Position numbers and translations under genes: made by a program. Shown here in pieces: positions 53,322 through 62,703 of a stretch of DNA of 64,000 nucleotides. Origin of the DNA: Crocinitomix sp044361315 (lineage in GTDB: Bacteria > Bacteroidota > Bacteroidia > Flavobacteriales_D > Crocinitomicaceae); NCBI GenBank assembly GCA_044361315.1, contig JBIKJA010000016.1:14403-78402 (forward strand), written 5' to 3'. How positions within the stretch are numbered: position 1 is the first letter of the stretch; each line of letters starts with the position of its first letter. The notes beneath the pieces were generated by a model. It had not been told where the DNA came from. It searched no databases and saw only the letters and a list, made by a program, of their open reading frames with translations.

Positions 53322-54641
53322 TTAAGCTTCGTCTTTCCATTTTAACCGATCGGCAGGAGAAAACTGCCAAGGTGCTTGATTATTCTCGATATTGGTATTC
53401 ATCGTCGCCAATTCAGACGGCATTTTTGATTCTTCCATCACCAGATACCTTCTCAAATCCATAATAATCTCTAATGGATCAATATTTACGGGACAAGCTT
53501 GCACACAAGCATTGCAGCTCGTACAGGCCCAAATTTCTTCTTCCGAAATATAATCGCGCAATAAGGATTTTCCATCGTCAAATTTATCACCTTCTTTTCG
53601 GATACCTTTCCCTACCTCTTCTACCCGATCTCTCACATCCATCATGATTTTTCGAGGAGATAATTTTTTTCCAGTGATATTTGCTGGACATTCAGAGGTA
53701 CATCTGCCACATTCGGTGCAGGTATACGCATTTAAAATATTTACCCAGGATAAATCACGCACATCTTTCACCCCAAATCGTTGTGGTGCGGCATTCGGAT
53801 CAACGGCAGGAACAGCATAAGGATCCGCGTTAGGATCTAACATCAATTTAACCTCTGCCGTTACACTTTCCATGTTGGTGAATTGTCCCTTTGGCACCAA
53901 TTTCGAATAATAAACATTTGGAAATGCCCAGATAATGTGCAAATGTTTCGAATAGGGCAAATAACATAAAAATGTAAATACCACCAAAATATGTCCCCAC
54001 CATCCAATGCGTTCTAATAGGTGCAAGGTTTCTAAATCAAGTCCTCCAAAAACTGCAGGGCCCAATTTAGAACTCAATAAAAAATTGTACGATTCGCCCG
54101 TTTGCGCTAAATGAATTACTTCATCGGTCCCGTTCATGGTGAAAATGCACATCACCAAAACAAATTCTAAATAAAGAATGATATTTCCATCTAGTTTAGG
54201 CCAACCGTTTAATTCGCTTTTGGTGAAACGAGGCAATTTTAATAAGTTTCTTCTTGCCAAAAAAGCAAAAGTCGCAATCAAAGCAAGGAAGGATAAAACT
54301 TCGATTAAACTAATGGTAAAGGTATATAATCCGCCAATTTTTGGTTGAAAAAAACGGTGGGTTCCAAAACTCCCATCAATAATAATCTCGATTAACTCGA
54401 TTTGCGTGATTACAAAAGCCACGTAAATGAATAAGTGTAAAATTGCCGCAATTGGCCTAGCGGTCATCTTAGACTGTCCTAAGGCGACCAACAACATGGT
54501 TTTTAGGCGAAGTCCTTTGTTGTCAGAACGGTTTTCTGCTTTACCTAAGCGAATGTTTTTGATGATTTTAGTGACATTGTACCCGAAAAAAGCACCTGAT
54601 CCTATCAAAACCACTAAAAAAATGATGTTACTTATTTCCAT
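53322..54641 (-). CDS. Membrane 4Fe-4S dicluster protein (HdrC/NarI-like)
   Basis: The 439-residue protein has about six membrane spans in the first 270 residues, of the NarI/HdrE cytochrome-b-like type (IIFLVVLIGSGAFFGYNV first). Two 4Fe-4S motifs follow: CTECGRCTSECP (about 310-321) and CTSCNACVQACP (about 370-381). It should pass electrons between quinones and the HdrB-like partner. The gene lies between the MCE gene (50 bases upstream) and the HdrB-like gene, which suggests an operon with the envelope genes. Confidence 0.88.
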   Translation of the reverse strand: MEISNIIFLVVLIGSGAFFGYNVTKIIKNIRLGKAENRSDNKGLRLKTMLLVALGQSKMTARPIAAILHLFIYVAFVITQIELIEIIIDGSFGTHRFFQPKIGGLYTFTISLIEVLSFLALIATFAFLARRNLLKLPRFTKSELNGWPKLDGNIILYLEFVLVMCIFTMNGTDEVIHLAQTGESYNFLLSSKLGPAVFGGLDLETLHLLERIGWWGHILVVFTFLCYLPYSKHLHIIWAFPNVYYSKLVPKGQFTNMESVTAEVKLMLDPNADPYAVPAVDPNAAPQRFGVKDVRDLSWVNILNAYTCTECGRCTSECPANITGKKLSPRKIMMDVRDRVEEVGKGIRKEGDKFDDGKSLLRDYISEEEIWACTSCNACVQACPVNIDPLEIIMDLRRYLVMEESKMPSELATMNTNIENNQAPWQFSPADRLKWKDEA

Positions 54642-54690
54642 CTGTGATACGATTAAAATTTAGCTAATAATGCAGAAAACTCATAAGTAG

Positions 54691-55668
54691 CTAATTTGGT
54701 TTTCTTCCAAAAACTGAAAAATGGACGTATTTGTTTGGATTGGCTTCCATGTCTTCTAACAAACTCTGGACGGATTGATTGGTCCGCACTAACTCATTAT
54801 GTAAACTATCCGTTTTCATCAAAAGTCCCAACGAACCCTGTCCTGCATTGATTTTTTGTAAAACTAAATTCAACTCCGATAAGGTACTGGTGGTTTCATT
54901 AATCACCGTTTTAAGTCCTGAATTTTTAATGGTATCCGTTATGGCCGTAATGTTGTCAATCGTTCCATTAATTTGATCCTTTTTACTCACCAAGTTGGTT
55001 GAGATTGAATTAACATCGGTCAAAATGCGATCCACACGATCTGTTTCTTTGGAAATTAAGATGCTCATATTATTTGCCAAATCCCCAAATGTTCCAATTG
55101 CATCGCGCACTTCGTATAAACTTTCGTCAATCGTGTACGCTGCACTGGTATCCCAAAAGGCATTAATCGAAACGATAATCGCCTCAACCGAGCCAATCAA
55201 TTGTTCTGTTTTATTTTTTAGCGGTAAAAGTTCCTCACTGATTTGATCTTCTAGAGACGGCTGAATACTAGAGGTTAACGTATCGCCTGACTGATAATAA
55301 ACCAAATTAGCCGCAGGAGTCGTGTTCAAATTTAATTGCAACGCTTTTGTTCCTAAAATATCAGAACTGATCAGCTCGACATTGGAACCGTGTGGAATTT
55401 GTAATTCTTTATTTTCAATCGAGAATTTAACCAAAATAATGTTTGGATTTTTAGGATGAAGACCAACATCCACCACCTGTCCCACTTTCAACCCATTCAC
55501 CTGCACTTCGTTGGAAATCAATAAACCTGATGAATTTGAAAAAGTAGCGTAATACACCCGATCTTCGCCAAAAAGCGATCCGCCCTTGAGGTAATTTACC
55601 CCTACAAAAAGTAGCAACAAGCCCAAAACAACCAATAATCCTACCTTAAATTCCTTTGATACTTTCAT
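54691..55668 (-). CDS. MCE/MlaD family lipid-transport protein
   Basis: The 325-residue protein has an N-terminal anchor (VGLLVVLGLLLLFVGVNYL) and one MCE domain (about 35-115, YYATFSNSSGLLISNEVQVN and GTKALQLNL). A long helical, Ser/Thr/Asn-rich C-terminal tail follows. Such proteins bind lipids in the periplasm between membranes, in ABC lipid transport. No mlaE/F gene is in the window. It lies between amidase and Fe-S genes in one orientation. Confidence 0.92.
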   Translation of the reverse strand: MKVSKEFKVGLLVVLGLLLLFVGVNYLKGGSLFGEDRVYYATFSNSSGLLISNEVQVNGLKVGQVVDVGLHPKNPNIILVKFSIENKELQIPHGSNVELISSDILGTKALQLNLNTTPAANLVYYQSGDTLTSSIQPSLEDQISEELLPLKNKTEQLIGSVEAIIVSINAFWDTSAAYTIDESLYEVRDAIGTFGDLANNMSILISKETDRVDRILTDVNSISTNLVSKKDQINGTIDNITAITDTIKNSGLKTVINETTSTLSELNLVLQKINAGQGSLGLLMKTDSLHNELVRTNQSVQSLLEDMEANPNKYVHFSVFGRKPN

Positions 55669-55744
55669 TTTAAAAATTTACGCTTTTAACTGACGAAGTC
55701 ATTTTTAATTTAACGCTAAATTACTAGAAAAATTTGGAACCGGT

Positions 55745-56869
55745 TTACTTCTCGAGCAATTTAATTGCATTTTCAATGGTGATTCTTTCTTTTCCTTGGA
55801 ATGCCACCACAAAGGCATTTTCAAATCCTTTTGTCCTCAATTCGGTCTTTAATTTGTTGGCATCCTCCAAATTAGTAAAAACTCCGGCGGTATATTTATA
55901 CAAATCATTGCTAAAATATTCCCACACCGTAATTCCTTTAAATCGCTGATCACTCAGGGATAAATTATCTTTCGAGGTCACAATTTGTACGCGAAAAACC
56001 ACCCGATTCGCATCTCCCGCATTTTCTACAACAGGGTCAGGGATGCCATAATCAATTGGCTCAGTTTTTTCAATGATTACTGATTGGTTGGCGTTTTCGT
56101 AATACACTTTGTATTCATTAAATGCCTCAAAAATTGAATTGGCCATTTTAACTTGGTTCGCCGAGTCGGCTAGAAATTTTTCTTCATCCACATTCGTTAA
56201 AAAGCCTGTTTCAATTAACACACTTGGCATAGTGGTTTTGTATAACACCAAAAACCCAGCTTGCCTTACCCCTCTATTTGCGCGGCCAAGGGTAACAAAT
56301 TTTTTCTGAATTCGTGCTGCAAATTCAATACTGTGATCCAAAAACACACTTAATTGTAATTGCCGTGCAATAATTGCATCAGCCGATAGTTTTTCGTATC
56401 GTTTATCCGCATTCTCTTCAAATTCAATTGAGGCATTTTCTCGTTCCGCGATTTTTCCTTGGGCTTCGGTTTTATGCAATCCTAGCACGTATGTTTCGGC
56501 CCCAAAGGCGGTGGTTGGGCCTGCATTGGCATGAATACAAATAAATAAATCCGCATTATTTCGATTAGCAATAGCAGCCCGTTCATCTAATTCAATAAAA
56601 ACATCTGTTTTTCGGGTATAAATCACCTTGATGGATGGGTAACGTTTTTGGATAAAACTGCCCAATTTTAAACCAATCGACAAGGTAACCTCTTTTTCTT
56701 TCGAGTGATTTCCATGACAGCCAGGATCTTGTCCCCCATGTCCGGGGTCAATCACCACCGTTCTAATCCCACGCGTCATATTGTCGCTTTGAGACATCCC
56801 TAGAAAAGAAAAATTTAGTGCAAAACACAATATTAAAACCCTTGAAATGTTATGTATCTTTGAGCTCAT
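55745..56869 (-). CDS. N-acetylmuramoyl-L-alanine amidase (AmiC type) with SPOR-like tail
   Basis: From the ATG at 56869 (an ATG at 56896 is in frame) the protein has 374 residues and a signal peptide. The Amidase_3 zinc site is complete: VIDPGHGGQDPG (His), the Glu in SKEKEVTLS, FICIHANAG (His) and the catalytic Glu in LIETGFLTN. The C-terminal part (about 285-374) reads like a SPOR domain (VFRVQIVTSKDNL, YKYTAGVFTNLEDANKL) that would target denuded septal glycan. It should split daughter cells. It is divergent from lptD with a 64-base gap. Confidence 0.93.
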   Translation of the reverse strand: MSSKIHNISRVLILCFALNFSFLGMSQSDNMTRGIRTVVIDPGHGGQDPGCHGNHSKEKEVTLSIGLKLGSFIQKRYPSIKVIYTRKTDVFIELDERAAIANRNNADLFICIHANAGPTTAFGAETYVLGLHKTEAQGKIAERENASIEFEENADKRYEKLSADAIIARQLQLSVFLDHSIEFAARIQKKFVTLGRANRGVRQAGFLVLYKTTMPSVLIETGFLTNVDEEKFLADSANQVKMANSIFEAFNEYKVYYENANQSVIIEKTEPIDYGIPDPVVENAGDANRVVFRVQIVTSKDNLSLSDQRFKGITVWEYFSNDLYKYTAGVFTNLEDANKLKTELRTKGFENAFVVAFQGKERITIENAIKLLEK

Positions 56870-56933
56870 ATAATTTAAATAGTATAGATTTGTCAATTTT
56901 TTCTAATCTATAGTGCAAAGTTAAGACCAAATA

Positions 56934-59477
56934 TTGCGGATAAACAGGAACATAGCGTTAGTTTTCAATTTGTCATTGTTGATAATGGGTTTATTTGTCT
57001 CCAATTTTTCGCTTGCGCAAAACCCACAAACTGGTCAAATCAATAATTCTGGCCTCACAAGTCCTGTTAATTATACGGCTAAAGATTCCATCGTGGCGGA
57101 CATTCCAGCCAATATTGTGCGGTTGTATGGCGAAGCTAATGTGAAATACGAAGACGTTGATTTAAGCGCAAGTTTAATCGAAATCAACATAAAAACAAAC
57201 GAAGTTACCGCCACTTATGGGATCGACAGTCTTGGAAATCCTATCGGAAAACCTGTCTTTACCGGCGAAGGACAAACCAGCGAATGCGATTACCTAAAAT
57301 ATAATTTCGAAACCAAAAAAGGATTTATTAAAGAGGTGCGCATGCAACAAGGCGAAGGATACATCCACATGGCCGAATCTAAAGTACATCCCAACGAACA
57401 AATTCATTTTAAAAATGGAAAATTTACGACTTGCGATAAAGAAGAACCTCACTTTCATTTCGCCTTAAGCCGTGCCATCGTAATTCCTGATAAACGAATT
57501 ATTACAGGTCCTGTGTACATGCGTTTGTTTAACATCCCTACCCCACTTGCCGCGCCTTTTGGTTTTTTTCCAAATTCAGAAACTAAAAAAGCAGGCTTAA
57601 TCTTGCCCGAATTTCAAAACAGCAATCGTTACGGCTTTGGCTTAGAAAACTTGGGCTATTATTTTCCCTTAGGGGATTATTGGGAAACCTATTTATATTC
57701 AAGCGTTTATACTACGGGCAGTTGGGCAGGCCAAAACATCACCAACTATTCCAAAAAATACAAATACGTCGGTAATTTTGGCGTCCGTTTTGAACAATTC
57801 AGAGGCAAATTTTACGACGATACCAAAACCATTAACAAGTGGACTGTCAATTGGAAACATAACCAAGACCCAAAGGCACATCCTAGTTTAAAATTCTCTA
57901 CCGACATTCGTTACGTTTCCGACAATACAGCCAAAACGAGTTTAGAGGCCATCAACTCTAATTTTTACAATAACACCTTCAATTCCAGCATAAACGTCAG
58001 TAAAATTTGGAAATTACGCAAGTTTAATGGTACTATGGGCTTGCAATCGAGTTTACAACAAAATTCACTCACCAAAAATTACTCCATCGAATTGCCACGC
58101 TATAACCTTTCTGTCTCTCGTTTTGATTTAGGGGTATTGCGAAAAAACAAAATTGGATCCAAATGGTACGAAAAAGTTTCGGTTACTTACAGCATGAATG
58201 CGCGAAATTTTATCCAAGCACCTGACAGTATCTTCAATTTCAACGCCATCAACTTAGTGCCAGCCTACGCCAAAAACGGAGTCGAACATCAAACCCTTGT
58301 ACAGTCCAATTTACGAGTGTTTGGGGGAAGATTTGTCTTTACTCCTTCGGCAAATTACCGCGAATTTTGGGACTTCCAATCACAGAACCGCGCTTGGAAT
58401 CCTATCACAGAAAAAGTGGACACCACCGAAGTAAAAGGCTTTCGTACAGGCCGTGACATGTCGGTTGCCGGAAATGTAAGCTTCAATTTTTTTGGCTATT
58501 ATAAACTTAAAGGAAAAAGCGCCGTCAAATTTCGCCACGTCGCCTCACCTACCCTTAACTTTACCTATCGACCAGATTTAAGTCAGTTTCAAGAAATCCA
58601 GATCGATACCGAGGGAAAAACAACCTTCTATTCGCCTTTCGAACAAAGTTTATACCGCGATGGTGCCCGCGGCGCCTCAGGCAGACTTAATTTTGGAGTA
58701 AATAATACCCTCGAAATGAAAAAGCAAGAGAAAAAAGACACCATCAACGAAACCATGAAATCCTTTAAACTCATCGATGCCTTTTCAGCTTCGAGCGGAT
58801 ACGATTTTATGAAAGATTCCTTGCAACTCGGCAATTTCGCCTTAGCCCTCCGAACTTCCCGATTTTTAAACGTATTCAGTTTTCAATCCAGCGCAAGCCT
58901 TTCCCCTTATAGCTGGGTGGATTCAACAGGAGTTGGTATTAATGAATATGCGTGGAACGATGGCAGAGGCATCGGTCGAATCCAAAATGCTCAAGGCGTT
59001 TTAAACGCTAATTTCAGCAACCAAACAGGACGAGCCAAACAAGAAAAAAGCAACCAATCCGCCCAGCCAGGCCCCGACGGACAAGTCAAAGAGCCCTACA
59101 GCATTCCATGGAATTTAAATTTATCGTACAATATCGATTATAGCCGTTTTTCAAAAACCAATGTCTTTAATGCAACTATCGATACCTTCCGCGTCATCCA
59201 AACCGTTCGCGCCGATGGAAACATCAACCTCAACGAAAAATGGAAAATCGATTACGCCGTCAATTACGATGTCCAAACCCTCTTAGTAACCAATTACACC
59301 ATAGGCCTTTGGCGTAACTTACATTGCTGGGAAACCCGACTATTTTACCAACAACTCAACCGTTGGAACCCAGTGGATGGCGGACCTTCCAACTGGAGCA
59401 TCATGTTACACATCGGCGTAAAAGCAAGCATGTTCCAAGACATTAAGTACGATCATACCTTCACCAATCCTTTTTAA
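56934..59477 (+). CDS. lptD: LPS-assembly outer-membrane protein LptD
   Basis: The 847-residue protein has a signal peptide (to about 29), an OstA-like domain (about 48-180, IVRLYGEANVKYEDVDLSAS, FKNGKFTTCDKEEPHFHFAL) and a large barrel. SRAIVIPDKRIITGPVYMRL and PTPLAAPFGFFPN are typical Bacteroidota LptD features. It inserts lipopolysaccharide in the outer leaflet. The start is a TTG at 56934; no ATG precedes the signal peptide in frame. The last residue is Phe, as in many barrels. Downstream lies a REP-like repeat. Confidence 0.92.
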   Translation: MRINRNIALVFNLSLLIMGLFVSNFSLAQNPQTGQINNSGLTSPVNYTAKDSIVADIPANIVRLYGEANVKYEDVDLSASLIEINIKTNEVTATYGIDSLGNPIGKPVFTGEGQTSECDYLKYNFETKKGFIKEVRMQQGEGYIHMAESKVHPNEQIHFKNGKFTTCDKEEPHFHFALSRAIVIPDKRIITGPVYMRLFNIPTPLAAPFGFFPNSETKKAGLILPEFQNSNRYGFGLENLGYYFPLGDYWETYLYSSVYTTGSWAGQNITNYSKKYKYVGNFGVRFEQFRGKFYDDTKTINKWTVNWKHNQDPKAHPSLKFSTDIRYVSDNTAKTSLEAINSNFYNNTFNSSINVSKIWKLRKFNGTMGLQSSLQQNSLTKNYSIELPRYNLSVSRFDLGVLRKNKIGSKWYEKVSVTYSMNARNFIQAPDSIFNFNAINLVPAYAKNGVEHQTLVQSNLRVFGGRFVFTPSANYREFWDFQSQNRAWNPITEKVDTTEVKGFRTGRDMSVAGNVSFNFFGYYKLKGKSAVKFRHVASPTLNFTYRPDLSQFQEIQIDTEGKTTFYSPFEQSLYRDGARGASGRLNFGVNNTLEMKKQEKKDTINETMKSFKLIDAFSASSGYDFMKDSLQLGNFALALRTSRFLNVFSFQSSASLSPYSWVDSTGVGINEYAWNDGRGIGRIQNAQGVLNANFSNQTGRAKQEKSNQSAQPGPDGQVKEPYSIPWNLNLSYNIDYSRFSKTNVFNATIDTFRVIQTVRADGNINLNEKWKIDYAVNYDVQTLLVTNYTIGLWRNLHCWETRLFYQQLNRWNPVDGGPSNWSIMLHIGVKASMFQDIKYDHTFTNPF

Positions 59478-59487
59478 AATTCTTTGG

Positions 59488-59604
59488 GCGTATCCCCGAC
59501 ATCCCCAACGCGTTGGGGATGTCGGGGTCGCGCTGTCCACTATAGTCCCAGACATCCCGCCTAAAACGCCGGGATCGTCAGGGAGCTGCCGTTCCCATCG
59601 CTTA
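59488..59604 (+). repeat. REP-like intergenic repeat, copy C
   Basis: A perfect 34-base palindrome (59494-59527, arms around CGCG) is followed by GCTGTCCACTATAGT (59532-59546), a second hairpin (59551-59579, ATCCCG/CGGGAT) and GCTGCCGTTCCCATCGCTTA (59585-59604). The order and words match copy A at 17955-18061. An open frame on the minus strand over it is not a gene. Confidence 0.8.
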
Positions 59605-59666
59605 CGCGCCCCCGCCTTTCCCCCAAAACTAGAAAAAACTGCATCCTTCAACCCCTATTTCCTACC

Positions 59667-59878
59667 TCACAATCCATCCAACGGACTTTTCACATGCGAT
59701 AATAAATTGGTTGAAACTTTCGCGTAAATTTCGGTGGTTTCACATTCGAATGACCTAGCAATTTTTGAATAAAAACCATATCAGTTCCAGCTTCCAGTAA
59801 ATGCGTGGCATACGAATGTCTCACCCCATGAATCCCTATCGATTTCACAATTAAACGATTCAAAAAATTAAAGATCAA
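59667..59878 (-). pseudogene. Tyrosine-recombinase C-terminal remnant
   Basis: The minus-strand frame reads GIHGVRHSYATHLLEAGTD and MVFIQKLLGHSNV, the HxxR...LGH part of a tyrosine recombinase. A frameshift follows; the shifted frame reads ETTEIYAKVSTNLLS then KSPLDGL to a TGA at 59667-59669. The N-terminal part is missing. It faces the intact recombinase at 59967-61100 head to head and resembles its C-terminus. It is likely the relic of an earlier integrase. Confidence 0.8.
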
Positions 59879-59966
59879 ATAAAAAAAAGTTATATTTACG
59901 TACTTTCGCTTCAGTTACTTGTGAAACTCAAGATACAGAAGCCTTAATAAAAAACACCCATTCTAA

Positions 59967-61100
59967 GTGAAAAAAGTAGTATTAACCGAACTTGATTACA
60001 AAGGTAATAGGCATATTGCAGTGGCTTTTGAGCGTGATAATGAATTACAGCATCTTTTAAAATCACATTTTCCAAATTTAAAATGGAGTAAAACCTATCA
60101 AGTGTGGCATGTTCCTTTTAGTACTCAATTTAAAAAAGAAGTTTTTCTTATTTTGCAGGGCAAAGCATGGATAGATTACAGCAATGAAGCCCCCAAAAAA
60201 AATACAGATTCAACCAAAATACAAAAAACGCAAGTCACAATTACATTGCCTGTTTTAACCTGCCAACAAAACGAGCACATAATGCAATATGAAAGGTATT
60301 TAAAATCAAAGCGTTACAGCGAAAATACCATAAAAACATATCGCGATGCAATAAAAATTTTTTTACGTTACTTTCAATTGAAAGACCTAAAAGAGATTTC
60401 AAATGAGGATATTATAGCGTTTAATAATGACTACATTTTAGCCAACAAATATTCTAGTTCTTACCAAAACCAATTCGTAAACGCAATAAAATTGTTTTTT
60501 GATAAAATTCAAAACAAAAAATTGAATCCAGAATTACTTCACCGACCAAGGACAGCGCGCAAATTGCCAAATGTATTGAGCAAAGAAGAAGTGAAAGCGA
60601 TTTTGGAAAGTACCACAAATTTAAAACACAAAGCAATGTTGAGTTTGATTTACGCTTGCGGATTGAGAAGAAGTGAGTTGTTAAACTTAAAGCCCATTCA
60701 TATAAATTCGGATAGAAATATACTCATAATTAAACAAGCAAAAGGAAGGAAAGACCGCATAACACCGCTTGGCGATAAAATTATTAAACAATTAAGAGAA
60801 TATTATAAAGAATATAAACCAAGTGTTTGGTTGTTTGAAGGTCAAAAAATAGGCATTCAATATTCTGAAAGAAGTTTAGAAGAGTTACTTAAAGCTGGAG
60901 TCAAAAATGCGAACATTAAAAAACCTGTCACCCTTCATTGGCTCAGACACAGTTATGCTACCCATTTATTAGAGAGTGGAACTGATTTGAGGTACATTCA
61001 GGAGTTGTTAGGACATAATAGTAGCCGAACAACTGAGATTTATACACACGTAAGCACCAAGAATTTACAACAAATAAAAAGTCCTTTCGATGATTTATAA
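59967..61100 (+). CDS. Tyrosine recombinase/integrase
   Basis: The 377-residue protein has an N-terminal extra domain (about 1-90, LTELDYKGNRHIAVAFERD), a SAM-like core-binding domain (about 104-185) and a catalytic domain. All catalytic residues are visible: R234 in CGLRRSEL, Lys in QAKGRKDR, H324 and R327 in LHWLRHSY, H350 in LLGHNS and the nucleophile Y359 in TEIYTHVS. The start is a GTG at 59967. It precedes a five-gene block in the same direction and probably moves it; the sites at 61155-61224 and 63811-63887 are candidates for its target. Confidence 0.92.
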   Translation: MKKVVLTELDYKGNRHIAVAFERDNELQHLLKSHFPNLKWSKTYQVWHVPFSTQFKKEVFLILQGKAWIDYSNEAPKKNTDSTKIQKTQVTITLPVLTCQQNEHIMQYERYLKSKRYSENTIKTYRDAIKIFLRYFQLKDLKEISNEDIIAFNNDYILANKYSSSYQNQFVNAIKLFFDKIQNKKLNPELLHRPRTARKLPNVLSKEEVKAILESTTNLKHKAMLSLIYACGLRRSELLNLKPIHINSDRNILIIKQAKGRKDRITPLGDKIIKQLREYYKEYKPSVWLFEGQKIGIQYSERSLEELLKAGVKNANIKKPVTLHWLRHSYATHLLESGTDLRYIQELLGHNSSRTTEIYTHVSTKNLQQIKSPFDDL

Positions 61101-61154
61101 GTTATTTTGGTATATTTGAGATAATAAAAAATAAACATCAATCAAAACTGAGTA

Positions 61155-61224
61155 AAGCTAACGGAATTATGACATGTTAACTCATTTTTTTGTTTAAAAA
61201 CTGAGTATATATATAAGTTAGCTT
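61155..61224. repeat. Inverted repeat between integrase and the SPFH gene
   Basis: AAGCTAAC (61155-61162) and GTTAGCTT (61217-61224) are perfect inverted copies 54 bases apart. An AAACTGAGTA direct repeat occurs just before and inside (about 61145 and 61199). The core GCTAAC is also the first word of the hairpin site at 63811. It could be a recombination site (attI- or attC-like). Confidence 0.4.
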
Positions 61225-61252
61225 CAATAACTTAAAAAAACCAAGAAATAAT

Positions 61253-61260
61253 GTAAATTT
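61253..61260 (+). promoter_or_regulatory. Possible -7 box of the SPFH block
   Basis: TAAATTTG fits TAnnTTTG and ends 5 bases before the ATG at 61266. No -33 TTG is evident. If used, transcription would begin at the start codon. Confidence 0.4.
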
Positions 61261-61265
61261 GACAC

Positions 61266-62342
61266 ATGGCAATAATAGACGTATTAAAATATGATGGTCC
61301 AAACAACGTGTTAGTTTGGAAATGGCGTTCTTCTTCTAATCAATCTCGTGAAGAAGAATTGCGTTATGGCACTCAGTTGGTCGTTAATCAATCGCAGGAA
61401 GCATGCTTTATAAAAGGAGGACAAATGCTTGATGTTTTTGGTCCAGGCACGCATACACTTTCTTCTAAAAACCTTCCGATACTATCCAGTATTATTGGAT
61501 TAGCATTTGGTGGAGATAGCCCATTTAAAGCAGAGGTTTATTATATCAATAAGGCTGTTTCTATGGATGCTAAATTTGGTCTAATTCCTTTTAATATGAT
61601 TGAGCCCAATTTCAGGATTCCAATTCCTGTAACTAGTAGGGGAAGTTTTGCATTAGCAGTAAGCGATAGTAAAGTATTTTTAAATAAAATTGTTGGAACT
61701 GTAGCCGATTTTGAAACCAGAACTTTATCGCAATATTTTAGAGGAGTTATTACAGAGGCAACAAAAAATGCTATTACCAAAATAGCGCACGAACAAAAAT
61801 TAAGCCCATTAGAACTTGAATCCATAGTATTTGAAGTCGCAAATGCTGTAAGAGGGCTTTTGGCAAACACAATACGAGATTATGGGTTGGATTTGAGATT
61901 GTTTAATATTGAAGCAATTCCAATTATTGACGATGACCCTAAGGTTAAGAAAATAATTGAAGATTATCAACGTATCATGTCTGAGGATACTCAGGAAAGG
62001 ATGAGATTAAAAAGACGAGCTGATAATCTTGAAGTGTATAAAGTGGAAAGGAGCTTTGATACATCCGAGAAAGTTGCTGAAAACATGGGTGGGGGGCTAG
62101 GTGAGGGTGGTAATTTGATTGGAACTATGATAGGCATGGGAATGGTAAATCCTATTGCAAACCAGATGGGAAATATCATGCAAAACAATACTCAAGCAAC
62201 AAACCCCAACAATAACTCTCAAGTTTCTAATGATGATATAATTAAACTGCTTGAACAACTTGGTAAATTAAAAGCTTCAGGAATTCTAACTGAAGATGAA
62301 TTTAACAATAAGAAAAAAGAATTATTAACTAAAATTAAATAA
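61266..62342 (+). CDS. SPFH-domain protein with C-terminal SHOCT domain
   Basis: The 358-residue protein resembles the YdjI-like SPFH ('virion core') group, with ACFIKGGQMLDVFGPGTHTL and LRLFNIEAIPIIDDDP. A linker low in complexity (NMGGGLGEGGN, many Asn) leads to a SHOCT domain (IKLLEQLGKLKASGILTEDE) at the end. No membrane span is seen; SPFH proteins gather at membranes as ring or scaffold assemblies. It is the first of five genes that face the same way. The other four encode small membrane proteins, so a membrane-linked assembly is likely. Confidence 0.88.
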   Translation: MAIIDVLKYDGPNNVLVWKWRSSSNQSREEELRYGTQLVVNQSQEACFIKGGQMLDVFGPGTHTLSSKNLPILSSIIGLAFGGDSPFKAEVYYINKAVSMDAKFGLIPFNMIEPNFRIPIPVTSRGSFALAVSDSKVFLNKIVGTVADFETRTLSQYFRGVITEATKNAITKIAHEQKLSPLELESIVFEVANAVRGLLANTIRDYGLDLRLFNIEAIPIIDDDPKVKKIIEDYQRIMSEDTQERMRLKRRADNLEVYKVERSFDTSEKVAENMGGGLGEGGNLIGTMIGMGMVNPIANQMGNIMQNNTQATNPNNNSQVSNDDIIKLLEQLGKLKASGILTEDEFNNKKKELLTKIK

Positions 62343-62350
62343 GCTAAGCC

Positions 62351-62686
62351 ATGGAAATAATTATTGGATTAATAGTCGGTATTGGATGTGGATTAATAGT
62401 CGGTATTGGATGTGGACTTTTTATAATAAATGATGCAAAAAAAAGAAATATGAGCACAGGTTGGTCATTGTTAGGATTTTTACTAGGTGTCATAGGATTA
62501 CTGATATATATAATTGCTAGGAAGCCTATCGGATACCAAGAAGTAATAAATAATAGCAATAATAATAACAATTACTCGCAAAATCCAAATAACGCAGTAA
62601 ATATTCCTGATACATGTCCGCACTGTAAGAATCCAAACATAAAACGAATAAGATTATGCGAATGGTGCGGAAGTCAAATAATATAA
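62351..62686 (+). CDS. Membrane protein with C-terminal zinc ribbon
   Basis: The 111-residue protein has a Gly-rich span (about 3-28, with GLIVGIGC twice, from a 24-base DNA tandem repeat), a second span (about 40-58) and an Asn-rich linker. A zinc ribbon with CPHCKNPN and LCEWCGSQ (two CxxC pairs) ends it. The last 27 residues are nearly the same as those of the 62704-63120 product. It starts 8 bases after the SPFH gene and is probably co-transcribed. Confidence 0.85.
   Translation: MEIIIGLIVGIGCGLIVGIGCGLFIINDAKKRNMSTGWSLLGFLLGVIGLLIYIIARKPIGYQEVINNSNNNNNYSQNPNNAVNIPDTCPHCKNPNIKRIRLCEWCGSQII
62366..62413 (+). repeat. 24-base perfect tandem repeat inside a gene
   Basis: Two identical in-frame 24-base units (62366-62389, 62390-62413) encode GLIVGIGC twice in the first membrane span. 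Its length could change by slippage in steps of eight residues. Confidence 0.85.
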
Positions 62687-62703
62687 CGAAAATTAGTTAA
62701 TCT

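Noticed and set aside
59406..59651. 81-codon open frame on the minus strand
   Set aside because: It covers the lptD end and REP-like repeat C; the translation is just the repeat.
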